A stretch of 39,662 nt of DNA from Aquificaceae bacterium. Its GTDB lineage: Bacteria > Pseudomonadota > Gammaproteobacteria > Thiotrichales > Thiotrichaceae. How positions within the stretch are numbered: position 1 is the stretch's first letter; the number at the start of each line of letters is the position of its first letter. Shown here piece by piece: positions 10,622-20,096 of this stretch. The position numbers and the translations under genes are program-made. The notes beneath the pieces were generated by a model. It did not search any database. It had not been told where the DNA came from and was given only the letters and a program-made list of their open reading frames with translations. The stretch lies in contig QOAQ01000028.1 in NCBI GenBank assembly GCA_003972955.1, positions 1 through 39,662 on the forward strand, given 5' to 3'.

Positions 10622-12331
10622 TTAACTAACCGCTTGTTTCTGACAAAAGGAAGCCCCTGACATATCAAAAAGTTGCTTCATTTGTCGCCCTGAATTATAG
10701 GGTGCGATGACTCTAATATTATTTTTTTCCAATGTTTTAATCGCATTAGCGAGCTTCATCGCTTGTTGTTTGTTTTTTATATTATTCATTACCCATTTTT
10801 TTGAAAATCGTACATAGCTGGGCTTAACAAACTTCAATAGTGTTTTCGTATGATGATTTATCGCAAAGTTATCTGCGCCTATTGCACAATGATGGCTTTC
10901 TAATACCTGTTGCAAGTGCTCTATATTTCTTTCTTTTGCAGATAAACCTTCTTTTAATGAAAGTAAAAATACACATCCTCTTGCACTGTGACCTAGACGA
11001 AGGATGCTGGACTTAAGCCAGCTAATTAAAATAGTATCTTTTACCGCTGACTCGGAAAGAGGAATAAATAACTCTATTTGCTTTGAACTCATTTGTCTTA
11101 GGCGTTGAAAGAGTAAAACAAGCATCACTTGATCCCAAAAAATATCATGGTATTTTTTGGGTAACTTACTCACAATGTTCTTATGCTCAAGCTCTGACAC
11201 ATTCAAATCAACAATATATTGCCTATTTGTGCTATTCACATTACGTAAACTATCTAACTGAGATAAATTTAATGACACATCTTTTTTTATCAAAACTTGT
11301 TTTAATAAAGCATTATAACTACTAGGTCGCTTACTTTTTATTGCATTACTAGCTGCTATTGGTGGACGGTTTTTAGGTGCTAAATTTCTAGCTGAATGTC
11401 CTTTACTTTCTTTTACAATAACAGGGTTCGCAACTTTTTTATTTTTAGGCAGTGAGTTATCGTCCCAAGGAGAAGATTTAACCTTATTAGGCTCAACATC
11501 TATTGAGGCATCAAACCCTAAGCTATCAACTTTTTGCAGTGTAGATAGCCTATTACCTGCTCCTAGTTTTCTTACCCACAGTTGATAACAACGCGTTCCA
11601 CTAAAAACAGTGGGTATAAGACGGATACTTGCACGAAAATCATCACCCTTTAACGGATGCACAGTCACAATAAGTGCTGATGCTTTTATATTTCTATTTT
11701 CGTACTGACGTACAAAATCAAAGAAAACTTCTCTTTCATCTTCAAGTATTAAATCAGAAACTGCGGTTAGTTTTAAACCATGCAATGAGCCATATGAAAA
11801 TAGTTTTAGATAGGTGTCATTTGCATAAAGATGCAGGTCATCCATTATATAGGCAACCGCTTCTGAGCTAGAGTCAACTAACCAGTGACAACGTTGTTCT
11901 GAAACCCGTAATAGTGATTTACAGCTACGAAACTCCGATTTTAAAAAGGCATACTGAATTAAAAATTTTAAAGCAAGATTGGAGGTAGAACCAGAGGGTG
12001 CATAGTGCAAATTACAAACTTGCACGCCATGATAACCTGCCTTAGACGATAGCGCAGTCTGAGGTTTTTCATCATTAAGGGAAATCAAAATAGCTTCGGA
12101 AGCATTTTTTCTCATTAACTCGGCAAGAGCTTCAACAGAAAGTCCACTTTCATGAAAAAGAAACACTAAGCCCAAGCTTTTATCAAGTAATGCCTGTTTG
12201 ACTTTAACGACATCATTATCAATTAAATTAATTTTGATGTTTTCAGAAAATTTTCCTAATGCCTGTACCAATGCAGGATAACGCCCTACCTGGCCCCTTA
12301 TAACTAGACAATGTAATTCTTGTTGTTTCAT
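10622..12331 (-). CDS. Putative signalling protein: receiver-like N-terminus, PAS-like domain, linker, degenerate EAL-like C-terminus (FimX-like)
   Basis: C-terminal FWDQVMLVLLFQRLRQMSSKQIELFIPLSESAVKDTILISWLKSSI...CAIGADNFAI...FVKPSYVRFSKKW resembles a non-catalytic EAL fold; PAS-like HWLVDSSSEAVAYIMDDLHLYANDTYLKLFSY. Confidence 0.55.
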   Translation of the reverse strand: MKQQELHCLVIRGQVGRYPALVQALGKFSENIKINLIDNDVVKVKQALLDKSLGLVFLFHESGLSVEALAELMRKNASEAILISLNDEKPQTALSSKAGYHGVQVCNLHYAPSGSTSNLALKFLIQYAFLKSEFRSCKSLLRVSEQRCHWLVDSSSEAVAYIMDDLHLYANDTYLKLFSYGSLHGLKLTAVSDLILEDEREVFFDFVRQYENRNIKASALIVTVHPLKGDDFRASIRLIPTVFSGTRCYQLWVRKLGAGNRLSTLQKVDSLGFDASIDVEPNKVKSSPWDDNSLPKNKKVANPVIVKESKGHSARNLAPKNRPPIAASNAIKSKRPSSYNALLKQVLIKKDVSLNLSQLDSLRNVNSTNRQYIVDLNVSELEHKNIVSKLPKKYHDIFWDQVMLVLLFQRLRQMSSKQIELFIPLSESAVKDTILISWLKSSILRLGHSARGCVFLLSLKEGLSAKERNIEHLQQVLESHHCAIGADNFAINHHTKTLLKFVKPSYVRFSKKWVMNNIKNKQQAMKLANAIKTLEKNNIRVIAPYNSGRQMKQLFDMSGASFCQKQAVS

Positions 12332-12422
12332 GCCCCTAAAAGTAAAGGATTACTGTTTCTTGTTCATCTTCTATACAGATTACTGTTGCAAGTTAGGTGA
12401 CTAGAGGCAAATAGTGAAGATT

Positions 12423-13241
12423 TTATGTTATAGGGTGATAAATATCATACCGTGTTGACTTTCCCGTGATACTAAACTGTGGTTTTACTTTGCTTAGTGT
12501 TTCAGCTAAACGAGGGCGCTTTACCACAATACGTTTAGAGGCGCATTTCAAGGCTAAGGCTAACACATGATGGCTATCACTATCGTCACCAACAATATCG
12601 TGGAAGAAAGACATTTCTTTTTTCACTTTTGCCGATTTTTTACGTGCAGGAAACATCGGATCAAGATAAATCACATCAGGTATCAGTGCATTATTGCTTG
12701 ATATTAACTGTGTTAAATATTCAATAGCACTCTGATTATAGAGATTCATGCGTGAACAAATCTGTTTCACCTCATTATTATCTGAGTTAAAAACACGCTG
12801 TAAACCATTATTTAGTAAGTTATACACAACAGGATTTCTTTCAAGAAGGGTTAACTGACAGCCTAAACTAGCCAACACAAAAGCATCGCCACCTAAACCT
12901 GCCGTTAGGTCGAGTACCGAAGCATTGGGGATCTTTTTCAGACCAATCGCCTTACTTAAATTTTGACCTTTTCCACCACCATATAAACGTCGATGACGTG
13001 ATTTACCTGTAAGAAAATCGACAATGACAGCATTGGTTTTTTTACCCTGACAAGCGCGTAATTCTAGGCGGTCATTATCTAAATACAATAAATAATCTAA
13101 GGACTGAGCCGTAAGCGCGGAGGAAAGGTCTGGAGGAGAAAGAATAGGTGCGCTAATTTGTGTTGCGATACTTTCTAAAAGTTTAATATCACATTGCTCA
13201 CTACCACTGAGGGCAATGACTGGTAAGGAAGGAATAGACAT
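12423..13241 (-). CDS. rsmJ: 16S rRNA (guanine1516-N2)-methyltransferase RsmJ
   Basis: DLTAGLGGDAFVLASLGCQLTLLERNPVV, DVIYLDPMFPARKKSAKVKKEM. Confidence 0.95.
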   Translation of the reverse strand: MSIPSLPVIALSGSEQCDIKLLESIATQISAPILSPPDLSSALTAQSLDYLLYLDNDRLELRACQGKKTNAVIVDFLTGKSRHRRLYGGGKGQNLSKAIGLKKIPNASVLDLTAGLGGDAFVLASLGCQLTLLERNPVVYNLLNNGLQRVFNSDNNEVKQICSRMNLYNQSAIEYLTQLISSNNALIPDVIYLDPMFPARKKSAKVKKEMSFFHDIVGDDSDSHHVLALALKCASKRIVVKRPRLAETLSKVKPQFSITGKSTRYDIYHPIT

Positions 13242-13247
13242 TGTGAT

Positions 13248-13481
13248 TTAATAATGCGGAGGTGGCGGCTCTTGTGCTTCTTGTTCCGTCACCGTTTCTG
13301 CTTTTGCAAGTTTCTTTGCCACTTGAATTAGCTGTTTTTCGAGAAGATCAATTTTTATTTGTTGTTGATGGACTATATTATTTAATGTTTCGACAATATC
13401 TTCTTGTCGCATAAACATTATTTCTAATTTCATTAGCCTGTCGTTGAAGTCATCCATAGAGATACAGACCTTATAATTCAT
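13248..13481 (-). CDS. slyX: SlyX family protein
   Basis: Short coiled coil DRLMKLEIMFMRQEDIVETLNNIVHQQQ ending PPPPHY. Confidence 0.9.
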   Translation of the reverse strand: MNYKVCISMDDFNDRLMKLEIMFMRQEDIVETLNNIVHQQQIKIDLLEKQLIQVAKKLAKAETVTEQEAQEPPPPHY

Positions 13482-13537
13482 TGATTAGTATTAGAGCAGA
13501 AACTTCAGAAGATAAAGTCTCTGCTCCAGTGTAACAT

Positions 13538-13569
13538 CTAGTACTCCAACAATGTTGCTGGAGTACTAG
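13538..13569. repeat. Palindromic repeat CTAGTACTCC...GGAGTACTAG, copy 1
   Basis: ctagtactccaacaatgttgctggagtactag; related copies at 26790 and 35719. Confidence 0.85.
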
Positions 13570-13728
13570 GAGCTTGTCCGCGAATATGAGTCATAGCGAG
13601 GGAAAGCTGATTTGAGCTAGATTTTTCATCAATTTGAGGTGAATAGTTATTCTATTTAACGATAATTGAGGGAAAATATAGCCAAATTCAGCTTTTCCGT
13701 AGTAGGCTCACTATTCTCGGACAAGCTC
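13570..13728. mobile_element. MITE-like palindromic element (159 bp) with TIR GAGCTTGTCCGMGAATA, flanked by CTAG
   Basis: Left GAGCTTGTCCGCGAATATGAG, right (revcomp) GAGCTTGTCCGAGAATAGTGAG; CTAG at 13566-13569 and 13729-13732; interior also largely self-complementary. Confidence 0.8.
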
Positions 13729-14918
13729 CTAGGTAGCGCATTTAACTTAATGAAACCTGCGGCATCTTTTTGATCATAAGAGCCTTTGTCATCTTCAAAT
13801 GTAGCAATGCTTTCATCAAATAAGCTATCGGTTTCAGACTTGCGCCCGACTACCATTACATTGCCTTTATAAAGCTTTAAGCGAACCGTGCCATTCACGT
13901 GTTTTTGTGATGCGTCAATCATTTCTTGCATCATTTCACGCTCAGGACTCCACCAAAAACCGTTATAGATCATTTTTGCATAGCGTGGCATTAGTTCATC
14001 TTTTAAATGCATCACTTCGCGGTCAAGCGTTAAAGATTCCATGGCACGATGCGCTTTTAGCATGATGGTTCCCCCTGGTGTTTCATAACAACCACGAGAT
14101 TTCATGCCCACAAAACGATTTTCAACAATATCATCACGCCCGATACCATTGTCACCACCGAGCTTGTTTAATGTTTCAAGCATGGTTGCAGGACTCAATG
14201 CTTCACCATTTAAGCTAACGGGATCGCCTTTTTCGTAACCAATCTCAATATACGTCGCTTTATCAGGGGCTTTTTCTGGTGATACCGACCAGCGCCACAT
14301 ATCCTCTTCAGCTTCATTCCAAGGATCTTCTAAAATATCACCTTCATAGGAGATGTGTAATAAGTTGGCATCCATTGAATAGGCTGATTTTTTACTGCCT
14401 TTTTTGGTGTCAACTTCAATGCCATGCTTCGCGGCATACGCCATTAAATCTTCACGAGAGTTTAAATCCCACTCACGCCAAGGCGCAATCACTTCAACAC
14501 CTGGTTTTAGTGCATACGCACCTAACTCGAAACGTACTTGATCGTTACCTTTGCCTGTTGCGCCATGAGAAATCGCATCCGCACCTGTCTCATTAGCGAC
14601 TTCAATTAAGCGTTTTGAAATCAAAGGACGTGCTATCGATGTACCAAGAAGATACTCGCCTTCATAGATGGTATTTGCACGGAACATGGGGAATACAAAA
14701 TCACGCACAAACTCTTCACGCAAATCATCAATATAAATTTCTTTGATGCCCATAGCTTCCGCTTTAGCACGTGCAGGTTCTACCTCTTCTCCCTGACCAA
14801 CATCAGCAGTGTAAGTAACAACTTCACATTGATACGTTTCTTGCAACCATTTAACAATGATCGAAGTATCTAAACCGCCAGAGTAGGCGAGAACAACTTT
14901 TTTAATGGCTTTTGACAT
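13656..14918 (-). CDS. argG: Argininosuccinate synthase with element-encoded C-terminal tail
   Basis: [25 protein letters not shown]-terminus after [10 protein letters not shown] reads into the MITE ([25 protein letters not shown]). Confidence 0.96.
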   Translation of the reverse strand: MSKAIKKVVLAYSGGLDTSIIVKWLQETYQCEVVTYTADVGQGEEVEPARAKAEAMGIKEIYIDDLREEFVRDFVFPMFRANTIYEGEYLLGTSIARPLISKRLIEVANETGADAISHGATGKGNDQVRFELGAYALKPGVEVIAPWREWDLNSREDLMAYAAKHGIEVDTKKGSKKSAYSMDANLLHISYEGDILEDPWNEAEEDMWRWSVSPEKAPDKATYIEIGYEKGDPVSLNGEALSPATMLETLNKLGGDNGIGRDDIVENRFVGMKSRGCYETPGGTIMLKAHRAMESLTLDREVMHLKDELMPRYAKMIYNGFWWSPEREMMQEMIDASQKHVNGTVRLKLYKGNVMVVGRKSETDSLFDESIATFEDDKGSYDQKDAAGFIKLNALPRSLSENSEPTTEKLNLAIFSLNYR

Positions 14919-15086
14919 GGCTTTAAACTCAGTCTGGTGTAAAAGGCGAGATTATAACCTAATTTTAAAAAGTAAACTCTGATTAAGTCCATTAGAATAA
15001 AGGCTCTTTTTAAAATGACTGTTCTCAAATCTACACTGAGAAACACATGATTGTCATTTGAGTAATAAAGGTATATATTTTATATC

Positions 15087-15350
15087 ATGTATTATTTTGA
15101 ATATAATGAACAAAAAAGTAATTCTAACCAAGAAAAGCACGGTATTGATTTTCTTGAATCACAAAAATTATGGCTTGATCCTGATATTATTGAAATCAAA
15201 GCAAATTTTGAAGTTGAGCCACGATATTTAGTTATAGGCAAAATTAAAGAAAAGAATTGGTCAGCCGTTATTACTTATCGCGGAGATAATATTCGGATAA
15301 TTTCAGTCAGAAGATCAAGAGCAGTAGAGGTAGCACTATATGAAAGCTAA
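15087..15350 (+). CDS. brnT: BrnT family toxin
   Basis: FEYNEQKSNSNQEKHGIDFLESQKLW...RYLVIGKIKEKNWSAVITYRGDNIRIISVRRSR. Confidence 0.9.
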   Translation: MYYFEYNEQKSNSNQEKHGIDFLESQKLWLDPDIIEIKANFEVEPRYLVIGKIKEKNWSAVITYRGDNIRIISVRRSRAVEVALYES

Positions 15351-15576
15351 AGAATTTGACAAAAAATTTGATGATAATAAAGAAGATATAATTGACCATC
15401 TTGATTTATCATCACTAAAGCGTCTAAACCATGTGCAAAAAAGAGTAAATGTTGATTTTCCTACGTGGGTTATTGACTCTCTTGATAGAGAGGCTCGCAG
15501 AATAGGAGTAACTAGACAGTCTATTATAAAGCTATGGTTAGTTGAGCGCTTAGAAGAGCGATCCATTAGAATTTAG
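15340..15576 (+). CDS. brnA: BrnA-type/CopG-like antitoxin
   Basis: Overlaps brnT; VNVDFPTWVIDSLDREARRIGVTRQSIIKLWLVERLEE ribbon-helix-helix-like segment. Confidence 0.85.
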   Translation: MKAKEFDKKFDDNKEDIIDHLDLSSLKRLNHVQKRVNVDFPTWVIDSLDREARRIGVTRQSIIKLWLVERLEERSIRI

Positions 15577-15770
15577 GACTCAGAATTAAATAATCTACGG
15601 CGCTTAACTTGCCTTTTTATCCCAGCATTGAATGCTCTCAGTTGTTGCATAGAGTGACTATGCGCCCGCTACGCTGCTAAGTTGAGCTAAAGCTCAGCTA
15701 AGTCTTGAGATTATCCAATCTGAAACAAAAATTCTGTGTCAAGTTCCGCACATTATTTAATCCTGAGTCC
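15576..15770. mobile_element. MITE family A, copy 1 (195 bp), TIR GGACTCAG, TSD TTA
   Basis: GGACTCAGAATTAAATAAT...ATTATTTAATCCTGAGTCC; TTA at 15573-15575 and 15771-15773. Confidence 0.88.
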
Positions 15771-15791
15771 TTAGCAAAGCATTATTAATCT

Positions 15792-16802
15792 ATGAAAATT
15801 AAAAATAACCACTCTCTAAAAAAATACAATAGTTTTGGAATTAATATAAATAGTCGCTATTTCACCACGATTAAAAATGATGCTAATATTGATGAATTAC
15901 TAGCATGGAGAAAGCAATCGGATCAAGAACTGCTGTTAGTTGGTGGTGGTAGTAATATGCTATTTAAAAATGACTTTCAAGGTTTGACCGCCATTATCGA
16001 AACGAAAGGCATTGAGATTGTTAAGGAAGATGGTGAATATACCTATGTAAAAGTTGCCGCAGGTGAGAATTGGCATCAGTTTGTACGCTGGACGGTTGAG
16101 AATGGTTATACGGGGTTAGAAAATTTATCTCTAATTCCTGGCACAGTAGGCGCAGCTCCCATGCAAAATATAGGTGCTTACGGTGTTGAACTAGCTGATT
16201 GTTTTGATGAGTTAGAGGCGGTAGAACTCACCACTGGCAATATTAAAACCTTCAATAAGCAAGCCTGTCAATTTGATTATCGAGACAGTTATTTTAAATC
16301 AACTGCTTTTGGTGAGTATCTCATTAAGAACATCACGGTAAAACTATCCAAAAACTCCCAGTGGAAAATAAATTATGCAGGGCTTAAAAATAGCCTAGCA
16401 GGACAGGAATTAAATGCTTTGAATATCAGTAATGCCGTGATTGCCTTGCGTCAAAGTAAACTCCCTGACCCTGCAATAATAGGTAATGCAGGTAGTTTCT
16501 TTAAAAACCCAATCATTAGTCAAGCGCAGTGGGAAAATATCCAACAATCTCACCCTACTCTATCAGGCTATCCACAAAAAAATGGTGATATAAAAACGTC
16601 TGCTGCATGGTTAATTGATCAATGTGGATGGAAAGGAAGGCAACAGGGTGATGCTGGTGTTTATAAAAAACATGCTTTAGTACTGGTTAATTATGGTGAT
16701 GCCAGTGGTGAAGATGTTTGGTCATTGGCTGAGAATATTATTGCCTCTGTGAATAAACGATTTGGAATTCGTTTGGAAGCTGAGCCTCGGTTGATTACTT
16801 GA
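15792..16802 (+). CDS. murB: UDP-N-acetylenolpyruvoylglucosamine reductase
   Basis: LLVGGGSNMLF, LIPGTVGAAPMQNIGAYGVE, GNAGSFFKNP. Confidence 0.97.
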   Translation: MKIKNNHSLKKYNSFGININSRYFTTIKNDANIDELLAWRKQSDQELLLVGGGSNMLFKNDFQGLTAIIETKGIEIVKEDGEYTYVKVAAGENWHQFVRWTVENGYTGLENLSLIPGTVGAAPMQNIGAYGVELADCFDELEAVELTTGNIKTFNKQACQFDYRDSYFKSTAFGEYLIKNITVKLSKNSQWKINYAGLKNSLAGQELNALNISNAVIALRQSKLPDPAIIGNAGSFFKNPIISQAQWENIQQSHPTLSGYPQKNGDIKTSAAWLIDQCGWKGRQQGDAGVYKKHALVLVNYGDASGEDVWSLAENIIASVNKRFGIRLEAEPRLIT

Positions 16803-16826
16803 TGAGAGATATTGTCTGTAAATAAT

Positions 16827-16869
16827 AAAAAAAGGGCTATGTGAGTGATTTCCCACATAGCCCTTTTTT
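16827..16869. terminator. Bidirectional rho-independent terminator between convergent murB and pit
   Basis: aaaaaaagggctatgtg agtgatttcc cacatagccctttttt. Confidence 0.92.
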
Positions 16870-16885
16870 ATGCCTATAGCCTCTA

Positions 16886-18148
16886 TCAGACAAAAATTCC
16901 CTTCAACATAAAGAAGAACACGATTGACAGGAATGCCCCTGCTGGCAAGGTAATAACCCACGACATAAAGATATTGCCTACAACACGTAGATCAATAGCG
17001 GCGATACCTCTAGCAAGTCCAACACCTAAAATAGCACCAACAAGTACCTGAGTGGTTGATACAGGTAAGCCTGTATAAGTTGCTAACACGACGGTTGTTG
17101 CCGCGGCAATTTCAGCTGAAAAACCACGACTAGGTGTTAGTTCTGTAATATTTTTACCGACCGTTGCAATCACCTTATAACCTAGGGTTGCAAGCCCTAT
17201 AATAATACCTATACCACCCACTAATAATACCCAGCTAGGCATTGATGATTTCGATGCTAACTCGCCACTCTCTGCAAGACTAATAACGGCAGCCATTGGA
17301 CCTACGGCATTGGCAACATCATTTGATCCATGCGCAAATGCCATAGCTGATGCGGTAAATACCATTAAAATTGCAAATATTTTTTCGACATTTGCATAGT
17401 GGAAACGCTTCTCTGCACCTTCATCATATTTAATGCGACGAATCAACCAAATTCCAATTAACGCTATAATGATACCTGCTATTGCTGCATAGAAAAACTC
17501 CATACCACCGTTAATATCTAATCCGATATGTTTAAGACCTTTTTTAATGGTCACTAAAGAGATGACAAAACCAACCATAAACAAATATATTGGTCCATAT
17601 TTGATGGCATTTTTAAGAGGTTCGGCAGTATTAATAACAAGTTTTTGTATACTGGTAAAAACTGCAAAGGCTATCGTGCCTGCTAATAAGGGGGAAACAA
17701 TCCAACTGGCTACGATACTGCCAACCTTAGACCAGTTCACGGCATCTGTTCCGACACCAATCGCCGCAAAGCCAACCACTGCTCCCACAATACTGTGCGT
17801 TGTTGAAACAGGCCAGCCTTTAAGACTGGCAATTAAAAGCCATGTGCCAGCAGCTAATAAAGATGCCAGCATACCCCATATAAGTAGGTCTACATTTCCT
17901 TGAAAGGCATCAAGAGAAACGATACCTTTACGAATAGTTTGGGTTACTTCACCACCTGCTAAATAAGCACCTGCAAATTCAAAAATAGCTGCAAGAATAA
18001 CAGCTTGTTTGATTGTTATTGATTTAGAACCAACCGATGTTGCCATTGCATTCGCAACATCATTTGCACCAATACCCCACGCCATAAAAATGCCAAAAAC
18101 AGCAGCAAGCGTGATGTAAATCGTCATTGTATTTGAAAAGAAATCCAT
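16886..18148 (-). CDS. pit: PiT family inorganic phosphate transporter
   Basis: GIGANDVANAMATSVGSKS, AFAHGSNDVANAVGP, GLPVSTTQVLVGAI. Confidence 0.95.
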   Translation of the reverse strand: MDFFSNTMTIYITLAAVFGIFMAWGIGANDVANAMATSVGSKSITIKQAVILAAIFEFAGAYLAGGEVTQTIRKGIVSLDAFQGNVDLLIWGMLASLLAAGTWLLIASLKGWPVSTTHSIVGAVVGFAAIGVGTDAVNWSKVGSIVASWIVSPLLAGTIAFAVFTSIQKLVINTAEPLKNAIKYGPIYLFMVGFVISLVTIKKGLKHIGLDINGGMEFFYAAIAGIIIALIGIWLIRRIKYDEGAEKRFHYANVEKIFAILMVFTASAMAFAHGSNDVANAVGPMAAVISLAESGELASKSSMPSWVLLVGGIGIIIGLATLGYKVIATVGKNITELTPSRGFSAEIAAATTVVLATYTGLPVSTTQVLVGAILGVGLARGIAAIDLRVVGNIFMSWVITLPAGAFLSIVFFFMLKGIFV

Positions 18149-18161
18149 GATACTTCCCCTA

Positions 18162-18842
18162 TTATCTTGCTAACATCAACTGCAATCGGCTGCCCACTTT
18201 TTCAGCATCATCTGCCACACGTCCAACCCAATCTATTAAGCGATAGGTAAACATGACATCGGTTGGGCGCAAATTATCTTCTAGTTCGTACAAAATACCC
18301 TTTAATCTATTTTGCATTCGGTCGGTTTCTGTCTCGATATCGTTAAGATCAATAAGCATTTTTTCAACATTATCAACTTCAATCCCTCTAAAACCAGTTT
18401 CGACCAATTCATCAAGTTCATTAATAATATCAAGTGCTTGTCTAACTGTAGCAATACATTTTTCTGATAATTCTATAAATAAATTCTGCATTTCAGCAGG
18501 AAATGTCATTTTTCGCCCAACAATCAAACGTGCTATCGCCTTACCTTGATTTGCAATTTGATCTTGCATGAGTAACACATCTAAAAGATCACGACGATCT
18601 ATTGGCATAAATAAACCCTTGGGTAAATTATGACGCAAGGATTTTTTCATTATGTCCGCTTCATGTTCACCTTTGACTAACGCGTCGTGTGCTTCTTTAA
18701 TTTTTACCTCGTCAACAGCATTGACACCTTCGAATAACAGCGTCATGTGCTTAATTGATAGATAAACACAATACATATGTTCTTGTAACGGGCGTATTGG
18801 AGAGCGTCCAAATAAGCCAGACATATAATTTTTTGCAACCAT
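18162..18842 (-). CDS. DUF47/PhoU-like phosphate transport accessory protein
   Basis: KGEHEADIMKKSLRHNLPKGLFMPIDRRDLLDVLLMQDQIAN; directly upstream of pit. Confidence 0.92.
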   Translation of the reverse strand: MVAKNYMSGLFGRSPIRPLQEHMYCVYLSIKHMTLLFEGVNAVDEVKIKEAHDALVKGEHEADIMKKSLRHNLPKGLFMPIDRRDLLDVLLMQDQIANQGKAIARLIVGRKMTFPAEMQNLFIELSEKCIATVRQALDIINELDELVETGFRGIEVDNVEKMLIDLNDIETETDRMQNRLKGILYELEDNLRPTDVMFTYRLIDWVGRVADDAEKVGSRLQLMLAR

Positions 18843-19010
18843 AATAGCTACTCATCAAATAATAAAAATAGGAGGTATTCTAAGTGGTAAAAATAGGCAG
18901 GTAAAGAATTTGTAATTTCTTTACCTATAGACATTGTTTTGATGGATAGATACAGAGCAACCCAATGCGAATGAATCGTACTATAGTCTTTCATATATTA
19001 AATTTCCATG

Positions 19011-19058
19011 CCCTTCGACTCCGCTCAGGGGGCTCGTACCCTGAGCGGAGTCGAAGGG
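19011..19058. repeat. REP-like hairpin, 20-bp perfect inverted repeat
   Basis: CCCTTCGACTCCGCTCAGGG ggctcgta CCCTGAGCGGAGTCGAAGGG. Confidence 0.92.
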
Positions 19059-19140
19059 AAATTATTTAAGTGAATGTCTATATATACACATAGCTTACAC
19101 TATAATCTGCTGTTAAATTAAGCAATACAAAGATAATTTT

Positions 19141-19614
19141 CTATCCTGCTCGATGATATGGGTGATTTTCGGTGATGCTCCAAGCACGATAAAGTTGTTC
19201 CGCAACAATAATACGTACCAGAGGGTGTGGGAAGGTAAGGTTTGATAGAGACCAATGCTCATTTACTTTGGATAAAACGTCATGGGTCAAACCGTCAGGA
19301 CCACCAATTAAAAGTGCAACATCTTGACCTGACATCATCCAGTCTTCTAAACGCACGGCTAGTTTTTCGGTTGTCCAAATACTGCCTTTACCATCTAAGG
19401 CAACAATTCGGCAGTTATTAGGAATAGCATTCAATAGTTTTTCAGCTTCTTTTTCTTGTATATTCTCGATATTACTATTTTTGCTTCTTTTTTCTGCGGG
19501 GATTTCTTTTAATACTAATTTGCACTTTGTCGGCATACGATGCGCGTATTCATCATAACCTTTACTCACCCAAGCAGGCATTTTAGTACCGACTGCTAAT
19601 AAATAAATACGCAT
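19141..19614 (-). CDS. rlmH: 23S rRNA (pseudouridine1915-N3)-methyltransferase RlmH
   Basis: MRIYLLAVGTKMPAWV, LLIGGPDGLTHDV, LTFPHPLVRIIVAEQLYRAWSI. Confidence 0.97.
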   Translation of the reverse strand: MRIYLLAVGTKMPAWVSKGYDEYAHRMPTKCKLVLKEIPAEKRSKNSNIENIQEKEAEKLLNAIPNNCRIVALDGKGSIWTTEKLAVRLEDWMMSGQDVALLIGGPDGLTHDVLSKVNEHWSLSNLTFPHPLVRIIVAEQLYRAWSITENHPYHRAG

Positions 19615-19617
19615 GGT

Positions 19618-19635
19618 TTATTTAATTCTGAGTCC
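19618..19635. mobile_element. Solo terminal repeat of MITE family A
   Basis: TTATTTAATTCTGAGTCC followed by TAA; identical to the end of family A copy 2. Confidence 0.7.
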
Positions 19636-19979
19636 TAAACATTGCTAACTTGTTCAGCGTCACCCTGCCAAAGCCTTTCTAATTGGTAGAATTCTCGAAC
19701 ATCTGGCAACATGATATGCACAACAATATCACCTATATCAACTAAAGCCCATTGACCTTCATTTACGCCTTCCATTCCAAAAGGTTCTAAGCCCGCTTTT
19801 TTTACTTCGGCATTAACTGAATGTGCTAAGGACTTTACATGCCGTGTAGACGTTCCTGTTGCAAAAATCAACACATCACTCATGGATGACTTTCCCATAA
19901 CATCAATCACTAAAATATTTTCTGCTTTCATATCATCCAATGCAGTATGACAGAGTTTGATAATGTCTTTTAATTCCAT
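19635..19979 (-). CDS. rsfS: Ribosome silencing factor RsfS
   Basis: DVMGKSSMSDVLIFATGTSTRHVKSLA, EGVNEGQWALVDIGDIVVHIM. Confidence 0.96.
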   Translation of the reverse strand: MELKDIIKLCHTALDDMKAENILVIDVMGKSSMSDVLIFATGTSTRHVKSLAHSVNAEVKKAGLEPFGMEGVNEGQWALVDIGDIVVHIMLPDVREFYQLERLWQGDAEQVSNV

Positions 19980-20049
19980 GTTTTAAACTTTCTTGAATTC
20001 TATAAAAGCTGGATTATATCTTGTCTTGATGGTTTTGTGTTTATTATTA

Positions 20050-20083
20050 GCTGAATCCATGAGGTTAATGCAGATTCGTATTC
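20050..20083. repeat. Degenerate copy of the ACCTGAATCC palindrome family
   Basis: ctgaatccatgaggttaatgcagattc compared with ctgaatccgtaaggttaaatgcagattc at 36980. Confidence 0.6.
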
Positions 20084-20096
20084 ATTAGAAAACCTA

